Shown here: positions 22,000-32,990 of the stretch, piece by piece
Numbering within the stretch: the stretch's first letter is position 1
How the letters are laid out: the number at the start of each line of letters is the position of its first letter
NCBI GenBank assembly: GCA_947000775.1
Contig: CAMQGK010000171.1
Location: forward strand, 2,025,501 to 2,089,500
Origin: Pterois miles
Lineage: Eukaryota; Chordata; Actinopteri; Perciformes; Scorpaenidae
Length of the DNA: 64,000 bases
Reading direction: 5' to 3'
Made by a program: the position numbers and the translations under genes
Notes under the pieces: model-generated
Told to the model about the DNA's origin: nothing
The model's input: the letters and a program-made list of their open reading frames with translations, nothing else
Databases searched by the model: none

Positions 22000-24050
22000 A
22001 CAGCTATTTTGCAGATTTACATATAAAATATATAATCCCCTTGTAAATTATGAAGCAATTTGACTGATTAAATACCCAGCAGTGTGCCTTACAATTTGCA
22101 CAGCATTGACCAACAACTAAATTAACATTCTGCTTAGCTTATGCATTAGAAATATACAGTAATTATGATATACTAATAGAGGTCATTCTGTTGCACAATG
22201 AGCACGTTATTTGTCATAGAGTAGCCTACTTTTTTTACACAGTTGTATTGCTGTTTTTACTTAATGGTAGCCTACACTATAGTATAAATATCAAACAATA
22301 AGCAGGTTTACAGCTTAGCACTTGAATCTGTAGGGGTTATTCTGCTGCTAATGAATAAATAAATACTCCAAACTGTCGGTGAGGTGTGAGTTAGTCTGCG
22401 CGGTGTGAAATGTCAACACATTTCAGACTTCTTTTCTTCAATTAACGCTATTTCCTTATTATTCCCGTTGTGGCATAATTAAAAAAGGTCATCTTACACT
22501 TTCCAAAATTCCCAATGCTACTTAGAGATTTGACACTGTGTCCTGTTGAATGATACTAAAGTGTTACTAAACACAGTTACAGTATACACTACAGAATTAG
22601 TACAAATACAGTACAAAATAAAGTGACACTAAATGTTCCCAAAGGGCAAATCACATTTTGTAAAATGTGCCGTTTACTTATCTTTCATTCTATGAAGCTG
22701 TATGTGATGATAAGTAGACTGCTGGCAACATGAAGACGATACTGAATGCTTCAACGTCTTTGTCTTCCTCTGAGTACCACTCCCATCTGATTTCTATCTC
22801 TTCCTCTGAATACAAAAACTAACTTCTAGGGAAGTACTCTTCCACCTCACACATATTCCACGCTAGTTACACAAACAGTCAAGTATTTGTATGAAACAAA
22901 AGTCCAGCGATTGCAGTGAAATTAGGACAAACACAGGTGCAAACAGTCTAGTAGTGGATTAGTGATCTCATGCAGGTTTCTGCTAACACTCAGCTTCTTT
23001 CTTTTTTAAAATGCTCCTAAAAAGCCCACTGTTTTAGTCCTGGAAAAAAGTCTCCATCCAGATGTGGATCCTTGGCCACACCACTAAGTCAACCTACTTT
23101 TCCAACTGAACAGACAGTCAATAATGGAAAGTATGTCTGTGTCACTGTTAACGTTACAGGGAACTCCTCATATAGAAGAGTGAATAGTGAATGAATTTGT
23201 TGTCCTGGTGGCCTGAAATTTGTCCCATATTTATAGTTTCCCAAAACTCAGAAAAATACAAAACACACTTTATTACTGTAATGCTGCCTAGTGTCTATAT
23301 ATTTCTCCAGAGGTTGATTTTAGATGGTTCATGTCAGTGGAAAACACAGGTATTGTTTGTATGACAAGAATAAAGGCTGTCATTTAGAAATGAAGAGCTT
23401 ATCAGTGTTTCCCACAGGCTACATATTTATTTGTGATGTTGACCTTGCAAACAGTATTGGATTCATATGATTCCATAGATTTTCAACTGCAATTATATTT
23501 TTTTAAGATTACAAAATGTCAGAAATATTACAAAAACAGTGGTTGAACTGTCCAAAGATTGGTATATATTTACAGTTGTGACTAACAATTGCAGCACTAC
23601 ACATCACACACCACACACACCAAAGCACATTTATTAAGATTTATTAAGAATAATTACAAATTCTTGTTTACTACTGTTTGTCTTCAAGTGTTTTGCATAG
23701 TCTCCCAGCTGTCTTTCTTCACACACAATCAATACAAACAGGTTCAACGTAATGTTCCCATCAACACATCTGGCTGCTTGCTTGTGTCAATAGCTGCCGC
23801 ACCCAGAACTGGGGCCTGCATGAATTATCACTGGGTGATAACAAATACTGATTAAATGTTGATTAAATGTAATATAACCACAACAGTAAATCACTGTCTG
23901 TCAAACAGATAAGATGCGGGGCATTAATTCATAATCCAACACATTATATACCCATAAGATAATATGCTTTAATGGTATGGTCTTACTGGATACTCTGCCC
24001 TGCAGATTTGCAAATTTGGTTGATGGTTTTCAAAGGGCACAGTGTATGTA
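22000..24050. other. Upstream of lepr: no gene recognised
   Basis: AT-rich, with no ORF above about 90 codons that shows domain features or splice-consistent exons. May contain lepr regulatory DNA. Confidence 0.4.
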
Positions 24051-24051
24051 C

Positions 24052-24600
24052 CACAGACTGTATATAAGAAGTGGACACAGTCACCCAGTGGTTTGTGGAC
24101 TGCTGTTTTGAAGCCTCAAGTTTGGCATTTAGGCTGTCGCCATTTTGTTTTTTTGAACCCAGAAGTGACACAAAAGGGTTGAGCTAAGTACATCCGAACG
24201 CTGAATAGGACATTTTCAGATGACCAGAAAGGTTATAATTAACTGTCAAGAACTGAAAAACACACTTTGAAAGGGTTAAAAACCGTGGTAGCGACCAGTC
24301 AGTCACAAAGTAGCCACACCTTAAAGCATACCCTGCTTAATGGTCTATCTGACTCTAAATGGACCATAATTTACTAAAAGAACATTATGCTGTATTGAAG
24401 ATTTGCAACTAGTGATTAAGACCATAAACTAATGCTTACAATGTTTACTGAGGTAATAAATCAAGTGAGAAGTAGGCTCATTTTCTCATAGACAATCAGA
24501 CTTCTTTTTGCAACCAGAGGAGTCGCCCCCTGCTGGCTGTTAGAAAGAAAGCAAGTATAAGGCACTTCAGCATTGGCTTCACTTTTCAGACCTGAAGGTT
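24052..24600 (+). repeat. Dispersed repeat D, copy 1
   Basis: Blocks in order: gactgtatataagaagtgga, cacccagtggtttgtggact, taaatggaccataatttact, acaatgtttactgaggtaat, cagaggagtcgccccctgct and aaggcacttcagcattggct. The same order recurs at 34265-34640 and, reversed, at 42340-42835. Confidence 0.6.
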
Positions 24601-24961
24601 GCACACAGAAGGACTTACATCAGGTCCCCACAGTAAAGCATTATTATGACTAAACTAAGATAAACCTTCAGGCAATGAATGTACTCAGTACATTTTCCTC
24701 ATAAGTGCAGTACTGTAGTACAGTTAAAACATTGCACAGTGGCTGAGAAGCAGGGAACACTCTGGAAAGGTTACCAGTCATTGATGGTATGGACCAGAGG
24801 AACTCAAACTTTTTCCCTTGGAGGATCAAAACTGGAACTCAGTAGTGGGACAAAAGTGAAGATCTATTCTATTGTATTATATAGTTAAGATGTCAAATAC
24901 TACTAGAATCCCCTAGTTCCCCTAATTGAATATTATTTTAGCTTTTAGTAGTTTTAACTCT

Positions 24962-25300
24962 GATGGTAGTGGTTACTGTCGCCTCACAGCTAGAGGGTTG
25001 CAGGTTGGAATCCGGCTCGGGACCCCTCTGTGTGGATTGTGCATGTTCCCCCCTTGTTTGTGTGGGTTTTCTCTGGGTTCTCCTGTTTACTCTCACAGTC
25101 CAAAGACATGCAGTTTATGTTAATTGATGAAATGTCCCATAGTTGTGAATGTGAGTGTGAATGGTTGTCTGACTCTATGTGCCCTGTGATGGACTGGTGA
25201 CCTGTCCAGGGTGAACCCCCGCCTTTGCCCAAAGCCAGCTGGGATCGCCTCCAGCCCCCCTGCAACCCCTAACGGGATAAGCTGTTGAAGATGGAAAACC
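24962..25300 (+). mobile_element. tRNA-derived SINE, second copy
   Basis: Plus-strand copy of the element at 19148: gatggtagtggttactgtcg, gcaggttggaatccggctcg, gtttatgttaattgatgaaa, gggtgaacccccgcctttgc, ctaacgggataagctgttga. Confidence 0.6.
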
Positions 25301-25344
25301 ACCCTGCTGAATATAATTGGGCTCATTTCCAATCATACCCAATT

Positions 25345-25515
25345 CATGTGATGCCAAGACTGTTTAGAGACCACACAGTATGCAAAAAAATTCACGCCAG
25401 TTCGCTTCTCACCAAAATTTAGCCTAATTTTTGAGTGTTATGTAGCCTCCTTCCTGCATGACATGGTTGGTATCAATGGATTCCTCATTTGTAGTTTCAT
25501 ATGATGCCACTAACA
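25345..25515 (-). mobile_element. MITE family B, reverse fragment
   Basis: The reverse complement reads agtggcatcatatgaaacta, then ggaatccattgataccaacc, catgtcatgcaggaaggagg and aggctaaattttggtgagaa, matching the middle of the family. It directly abuts the tail of a SINE ending near 25295. Confidence 0.5.
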
Positions 25516-25721
25516 TCAAATGAGTCTGCTACAGTCTCCGAAAGACAGAAACGCTGTCGGGCCTTTTAATTAAAAGAAAATAATTTGCTAACATGTGGTG
25601 GGCCAAATCAAACGTAATGGCGGACCAGCTTTGGCCTGTGGACCCCACTTTGGGCGGCCCTGGCATACACAGACAATGGGTCCTACTTTCTTTCACATAT
25701 GGGCTATTTGAAGTTTCAAAG

Positions 25722-25895
25722 TCATCTAACCCGCATGTCTTTGGACTGTGAGAGGAGAGCGGAGCATCTGGAGGAAACCAAGGTAGAAAACATGCCATCT
25801 CAACAAAGGACACAGATGGCTGGCAGATTTGGACCTAGGACCTTCTTGCTGAGTGGCAACAGTGCCAAACACAAAACCACTATGCTGTCTAGGTT
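25722..25895 (-). mobile_element. SINE fragment (same family, 5' half, reversed)
   Basis: Contains cccgcatgtctttggactgt, gcatctggaggaaacc, gatttggacctaggaccttc and accactatgctgtctaggtt, the reverse of the head of the SINE at 24962. Confidence 0.45.
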
Positions 25896-26899
25896 GAAGT
25901 TATAACCAGACTGAGGTTATGTAAGGTATGGTAGGCATGGAGCAGTTATGGCTACAGTTTGGGTATACGCTTCCAGGGAATTGATGCAGTCCAAGGCCCT
26001 CACAAGTATAGTAGTACAGGTTTGAGTGATGGAGTGAGATGCTGCCTGCAGCCACTATCAAACTTTATGACGTAGAAAGGATGCGTCATTCTGTGCTTTG
26101 CATAAATTTGCGAAGGGGAGGAGGTTCATTTGCAAATGGCTTTCCTTGATCTGCGTCATGATGGGGGAACATCACCTCACTTTCACAGCCCACTGATCTT
26201 TATAGAGATGGATTTTGTTCATTACTGTGAGCAGACTGATGCAGCTCTCTTGTTGAATGCTGCAGCATTAGGAGCATCTGGTTTCACACACATCCAAAAT
26301 CCCCTCAGAGTTTGTAAGAAAACAGCTGTTGTAAAAACATCTTTCTTTTTTTTTTAACATTTGTTAAACACAGTGATGTTGTTGTCTGATTACTTGTGAC
26401 TGGAAACATGTTCCAGTTTTATCTGTTTTCTGTCAAACCACCAAACTGGTATGAATAGGCAGAACACCTAATTTAGGATTTTAAACATCATCTGTGGAAA
26501 AAAAAACTATGTACTTTGGAAAATAGCTGAAAAATACTTCTTCATGGGAGTTATTTTTAATAGTGGAATAACATGCAGACAGATGGTCTTATTCACACAC
26601 TTACTGCCGACATTACTCATAAAGTCAACATACTTCAGATTCTAGAAAAAGACAAACATGTTGGCAATCAGGTTATTCCTGCACACCATGATCTCTAAAG
26701 CAGTTTAATCTGCCCGACATTCCTGCTTCTGCACAGCATTAAAGCAAAACACACAGTAAATTTGAGATACACAGCCTACTACACAGCACATAACATACAT
26801 AATGTAAGCTTCACTGGTCAGATGGGGATGTGAAAGAGAGCGTGAGCAAGGGGAGACACTGCAGCGGCAGCCTCTCCTACAGCATGCATTCAGCATGAG

Positions 26900-27512
26900 A
26901 GGCTGACATCATTCCCTCCAATGACATCATCCCAACCTGTGTGTAAGAATGACATCATCCTCTTGGTATGTAATCCCTAAGTGAAGATGTTTGTGTGTAC
27001 AAAAACAAATAAAATTAAAAATCCTCCAAATTTTCCAGATCTCATTAAATTCCTTATATAAGTGAGCATACTTGGCCATTAAACTTAAATATGCTTATTT
27101 TCATTACATTTGACAAAAAGTATCCATTTGGCCCTTCAAATGCTGTCCACCAAGATTTTTTTATTTCACCAGGTTCAAATAGTCCTGTCCCGGTTAGAAC
27201 ATGTAACATTATTGTCATGTCATCATAGCTCAGGGGTGATAATCTGGCAGCAGAGCTACGGTGTCATCACTCTCTACAGTAGATGAGTTCATTTTTTTAC
27301 ACTGCATCAACATCAGTTGACACCTTTTAACAGACGGCCTCCCGGCCTGCAGCATCTCTGCACTTCAGACACCTCAGACACTCATGAATAATTAAGCACA
27401 TGCTGCACACAAGAAAAAAAAAAATCCTCACAGGGGGTTTACATACCAAGAGGATGATGTCATGCTTGAAGACTGGTAGGGATGATGTCACTGAAAGGGA
27501 TGATGTAATCTC
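26900..27512. mobile_element. Foldback element with TGACATCAT arrays in both arms
   Basis: The arms at about 26900-26973 and 27438-27512 are inverted copies. The innermost 25 bases match exactly (left arm atgacatcatcctcttggta then tgtaa; right arm its reverse complement). TGACATCAT occurs in the left arm at 26904, 26922 and 26950; its reverse complement occurs at 27454 and 27482, with a variant at 27500. Spacings (18 and 28) are mirrored. Confidence 0.6.
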
Positions 27513-29952
27513 TTCATTTCAAATGCATACGTGATTCTGCTGCCATGAGATTCCACATGCCAGCAGCCCCTTTCAAATTCAATCTCTCTGATCACTGAAG
27601 GATGCAATGTAACTTGATTTAAACCTTATCACTTAAGTACTCTTTGCAAAAGGGCAGAAATAAGGTCAAATGCCAGGGTGTTGTTATAGAGGATGCTCTG
27701 CAGGGATTACCTCAGGATGTTTTGGGGATTTTGGACAAAACTGTTTCAGTCATAATGCTACAACCTCCTGGCTGTAGCTTTAAATTTAGTGTCCAGATCA
27801 CAAATCTGGGTATTGATCTTCTCAACTAACTCTCTGCACAAAAGTGAATAAGCACAAAATGTTAAACTATCTACAAAAACATAATCTATTCCTTTGAAAT
27901 CTCACAATATTCAGATTTAAATGAAATGTATCCAAAATTAATCTAGTCCAAATTTAGCTTCCTGTCCCATCAGCTTTACCTTGATATCAGTAACACAATA
28001 TCCCCTGAACAAAGCCAACTCTTAGTGTGACTACGGATGTCTTCCTGCTTAATTTAAGACCAAACAGCAAATAATATAACAAGTGCAGTGAAGTAAGCCC
28101 TTACAGGTAAAGTAAAGAAGGTTATCTCATTCATCAGGACCAGTGAGAGCACAGTACCCACTGCTGGGATTCACTGGTCTGCTGATGTCTGAAAACTCAA
28201 AGTAGGTCATCCTGCTGGTGCTCGCTTCATCTGAGAGGACTGAAGAGACCAGAGAGAGGAAAAGACCAAAGAAGAGTGAGTGGCGCACGATCGCTAGTTT
28301 GACCTTCTGCAGTACAAATGTTGATGTAACGTAAATGAACATTCATTCCACTCTTCTAATAGTGGAGCACAGCAGGAACAGTAAAATAATCTAACTTCCT
28401 ATGCTAGTGTGCAATGGCAAAACCCGATACTGAGGTATGAAAACAAACGTTTTGAATGCACCATCCTGCACTTAACATTTAGTAAGCTGAATAATCTTTC
28501 CTTTTGAGTTTAAGTTGCACAAGTCCATACTGCATGTCGGCTGGATTTGTTGTGACAAACACAAAACAAGCTCTTTTATTGTCCCACTGTGGAATATACT
28601 CCCCTATCAGGCTTTCCCTGGAATTTTCTTATTGTGAACATGTGACATGTTTGCTGTTTCCTGACGTGAAACATCTGTTTTCCCATTCATAGATGAAATA
28701 TTTGCAATACAAAGTTCTAAGTCTTCATATTTGTGGAAAGTCCATGTACTGGACATCCTTATTTCCATTGGCATCATGCCCAGGGTTAGTCCATGAATAT
28801 CCTTGTTCCTGAGAAATACAGAAGCCACACTGACAGAGTGTTCAGAGGAAAACATGAATTAGGCCAAACAAACAGCTCTGCCTGTTAACAAGAGCTCTCT
28901 CATCTTGCATCTGAGCTTCGGTCTGTGTGCCTGCTTATCGTGCATTAACTTCACCATCATGTAAGCAGTAGTATGTGCTGAAAAAGTTTGATGTCTTTTC
29001 CAGAGCAAAGCTGTATCGCATGTCTCATCGAAAGCTGCGCCTGCCGAAATACCAGCTGACCCTGCATTTGTCTAGAGTTCTACTTAATGCTGCCAATATC
29101 TATAAAATAAAACAGACCATCAGCCAGAGGACAATAGGATCTGATGATGTCTGTCATTCCGTCATCTGACACAAGGCAGTGGGATCCAACAGCAACTCAT
29201 ACAATTTTGTGACGTTAGTGTAAACAAAGTGGTTATGTAATGTGATGTAGTTAGGCACAGTTTAAAATCTGAAAGTCTGAATTTGAGCTTCTACTGTGTT
29301 GGTTTCGAACAGGTGAGACAAATCCAACTATAGCATCTGTCACATAGCTTAGAGCAATTCAAAGTGCACAATGACGAGCACCAAAACATACTCTATTTTA
29401 CAGCTTAATATCAGGATAATCCACAGACCTCAATGTGAAAAGTGCTTCGCTGTTTTTTGTGTGTGATTAAAAAAAGGTCAATTTTTACCGGCATAAACAG
29501 CAAAATTAATGAACTATGAAAAGTTTGTAGTTTTTTTTTCCCACAGTATTGTATATTTAAACCTGCTATAACTGTTTGGATGGGTTTTTTTTTTTTTTGG
29601 CAACAACACTGAAGTGTTAGGCCCGATCTAGATGAACTGCTCCTTGCCTGAAAAGTAGACGAGATCAGGCGGCGGCAGCAGGGGGCAGTGACAAAAAGCT
29701 GCCGTCAAGTCAGACAGTTACCAGCAATCCTCAAAAAATTTACAGGAAGTTACAGGAAAAGTTACATCCTGTCAGATCCATTGGGATTTATATATATTTA
29801 TTTGTAAATATATGTAGAAATGTGCGTGTATGTGGCGTTGGATTCTATCCTTTATTATTTTACATCTACCTTGTAAAGTACTATGTAATGAGCACTCATT
29901 TTGAGAAGTGCTATATAAATAACTTTCATTATAATAATAATAATTATTATTA

Positions 29953-30062
29953 TAAGCCCTGCGATGGACTGTCGACCTGTCCAGAGTGTGCCTTGCCTTC
30001 ACCCAGTGCCAGCTGGGATCAGCCCCAGTCCCCTAACGGGATAAGTGGTTGAAGATGGATGG
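29953..30062 (+). mobile_element. SINE 3' fragment
   Basis: Contains agccctgcgatggactgtcg, cagtgccagctgggatcagc, cctaacgggataagtggttg and aagatggatgg, matching only the 3' end of the SINE family. Confidence 0.5.
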
Positions 30063-30501
30063 TTTATTATTATTATCAACCACACAAGATACTGTATGTT
30101 TCATTACACAACATGAGACTAATAGCAACAATCTAACATTGAATATTACAATTACGCAGAGAGTTTGGACTTTCTTCAACACAAGGTGCTTGGTGTCAAA
30201 ACTAAGAACCAATCAGCTCTCTGATCAGGCGACAGCCAGCTGTTTCCCATAATGCCCTGTGTCTTGCAGGGCAAGTTGGGATCATGTCAACACAAATCTA
30301 ACCGGTATGCATTGTGCAGTGATCACCGGTTATCGATCATGCGCACCTTTTAAGTTGATATAATTAAAACACCTTCCTCTCATCCCAACTTGTGATATAG
30401 TGACACTTGATCAGGACCCCACGGTGGCACTTTCTAAAGCACAGCCCAGTACTTCATGATGCTCAACTACAGTTACAGTAAACATGGTTTACGCTGTTTG
30501 A

Positions 30502-30539
30502 ATTTTGTTGCCTAAACACTTAGGTTTAGGCAACAAAAT
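30502..30539. repeat. Perfect 16-bp hairpin
   Basis: attttgttgcctaaac and gtttaggcaacaaaat are exact inverted copies around a 6-base loop (acttag). The same gcctaaac text recurs in the repeat field at 40300-40830. Confidence 0.6.
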
Positions 30540-30685
30540 CATTTGGTTAGGTTTTAAAAAGCATCATGGTTGGACTTACAATTACTATGCTTGTAAAGTG
30601 AAACTTAACATTGTGAACACAAACATGGTTTTACACAGGACACGAATGACAGCCTCCTGGATGAAACCCCTGTGTTTGTTGGCTT

Positions 30686-30712
30686 TGTGTGTGTGTGTGT
30701 GTGTGTGTGTGT
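30686..30712 (+). repeat. (GT)n microsatellite
   Basis: About 13 GT units. Confidence 0.9.
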
Positions 30713-31917
30713 TTCATTCTTAAAACTATGTCACCACACTCCTGAACCACTTTCTCTGAGTGTTTAATAATGATGTAGTTTGGTTTACACTGTAGTTATT
30801 TGAAAGCCAGTCCATCTCATACAGACGCTAAAGGGGGGCGTGATTAAGCCTCCATATTTAATACCGTGGAAATGAGAACAGGTTGGATCTTGTTAGCAGA
30901 CACCCAGCAGTTTCAGAGCAATATTATCTTTCATTAGGAGTATAATGAATGTCAGTTCAATGTTCACTTCCTTTTAGCTCTGCTTTTGTCTCTACCAACA
31001 GGGAAATATCTGTCTCTTTAGCTGCTAAATGCTCTGCCATTTGGCGTTGAGCAGGGAGAATGAATCGCTATAAAGCGGCATAAAGCCGAGGGGAGCTGCA
31101 GCAAGGTTTCTTCACTATGAGCAACCCCTTTTCACATTGTTTTCACATTGTCATTTTATGCATTGTTATTATGAAATGATTGATTACGATCACTTTACAC
31201 TGATTCACTTTGATTTTTCTTCTGCTCAACTCATTTTAGGACAATCACTATATAAAAAGAAAGGAAAGATGGTAAAGTAGGAATGTTTCCACTGTTCAGT
31301 GGCTGGTTATTGAGTTAAGAGAAAAGATTTCCAATTGCAGAGCTGCACATGAGACACAGCACCTGCCAAAGATCAAGACCTGCGAGAGAAGAGGCAGACG
31401 GAGAAAGTGTCAGAGAGCAGAGAGGGAAAAAAAAGAGTGAGTCAAGGCAACATGTGCCTAAACCTCCATATGGGAAAAACACTGAGACTGCCACTTAGAA
31501 GTATATGAAGCCTTTTGCCTTCTCGCTCACTTTTTCCTCTTTACATCCAGAGTTCACTTTTTAAAGGTGCTAAATATGAGATTAGAAGCATTTCTATTAC
31601 TTCTCAACTGCTCTCAAAATGGCAACGACGGTGCAGTTAACTGTGGTAACAGTGCAAACAATACAAACGGATACAAACAATAAGCTAGCAATACAACTGA
31701 GCTAGCTGTGGGGCACGCTCACATGCACTAACATGCACTAAAAGCATGCACGGCTGCCCCGACTATGTCAACAAAGCACAGAGAAGCTCAGCTTACAACA
31801 CACACAGAGGAAGAGTGACATATAAGTATGTACATATAGTTGTTTGCTGCTACATCAATAGCATGGATATCAAATTTAGTACCTTACTGTTAAATCAACA
31901 GAATTAAGCAACAACAA

Positions 31918-32160
31918 TTTTGAATGATTTTCAATTAATCTTCAAATCATTTATCAAGTGAAAACATTCACTGGTTTTCTCTGGTTTATATAATTGCAAA
32001 CTGAATATCTTTACGTTTTGAGCTGCCGATTGGACAAATCAAGTCATGTGTCACCTGTTTTTATTTTTTACAATTTTCTTACATTTTATAGATCAATTAT
32101 TGCTTTATTCATTGAAAAAAAGTAATTGACACTTAAAACAACCATCAGTTATAGCCCTGC
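31918..32160. mobile_element. MITE family C, third copy
   Basis: Contains gcaaactgaatatctttacg, tttcttacattttatagatc and an end reading cagttatagccctgcagtac, matching the reverse orientation of family C. Confidence 0.45.
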
Positions 32161-32280
32161 AGTACTTTACTATTTATTTTACTTTCTCTCATGGAGGTGT
32201 TCTTGAGTGTCGCAACACAACTGGACCTCAATTCAGGTCATGTGTGCATTTATGTTACAATAAACCCACCAAACCAAACC

Positions 32281-32282
<2 letters not shown>

Positions 32283-32373
<91 letters not shown>

Positions 32374-32378
32374 AAAAA
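32283..32378 (+). repeat. Compound (GT)n(GA)nA microsatellite
   Basis: About 17 GT units pass directly into about 27 GA units and then nine or so A. Confidence 0.95.
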
Positions 32379-32696
32379 CCTGTGTGTGCAGCCCTCAGGT
32401 CCTGTAGGAGTTAACGAGACAGCCACAGCTAATAGAGCTAATGGCTGTTATTAGTACCAATACTCCTCCGCTGGCACAAAAAAACGACCTGGAAAACACA
32501 AGGAGCAGTTGTTGGGGTTTGTGGATGCACAACATGTGAGCAACACACATTATTGCCAGATGTGAGTGGATAACATCTGTTAGTGACAACAGCGAGGCTC
32601 AGAGATGAAAGTTTGTGGGTGGTAACACTCAGCATCAGAGAGCAAACACAGAGCCTGACGGGTGAAATGAGCATTTCTGATTCATCCTGTGGTTCT

Positions 32697-32698
32697 CT

Positions 32699-32742
<44 letters not shown>

Positions 32743-32745
32743 TCG
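32697..32745 (+). repeat. (CTTT)n microsatellite
   Basis: About 12 tetranucleotide units of ttct/cttt. Confidence 0.95.
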
Positions 32746-32954
32746 TTCTTCCTTTATGCCCCCTACTCTTGCCCTCTCTCTGTCTTACGCACTCTGACAT
32801 GAACACACATCAGTACAGCAGTGTGTGTGCGATGATGTTATGAAATGACAGCACATAGTGACTCTCAGCTTCTCTGTACTGCTGTAACCAGATCACCAGA
32901 GTGTGATGGAGTCACCCATAAAACCACACATACTGTACAATCTCCACCTTGTTT

Positions 32955-32957
<3 letters not shown>

Positions 32958-32989
<32 letters not shown>
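32958..32989 (+). repeat. (CA)n microsatellite
   Basis: About 16 CA units; the third simple repeat within 700 bases. Confidence 0.95.

Positions 32990-32990
<1 letters not shown>

Larger units (their letters stand above)
27513..31917. other. Intergenic stretch, no gene recognised
   Basis: Apart from the SINE fragment (29953), hairpin (30502) and (GT)n (30686), I see only short open frames without family resemblance. A minus-strand frame at 28127-28245 behind a good acceptor (ggtctcttcag) is noted under rejected items. Confidence 0.4.

Noticed and set aside
28127..28342. Minus-strand 71-codon frame behind a good acceptor (ggtctcttcag at about 28240), hydrophobic start
   Set aside because: No family resemblance, no matching neighbouring exons, and the hydrophobic start lies on the intronic side of the acceptor.
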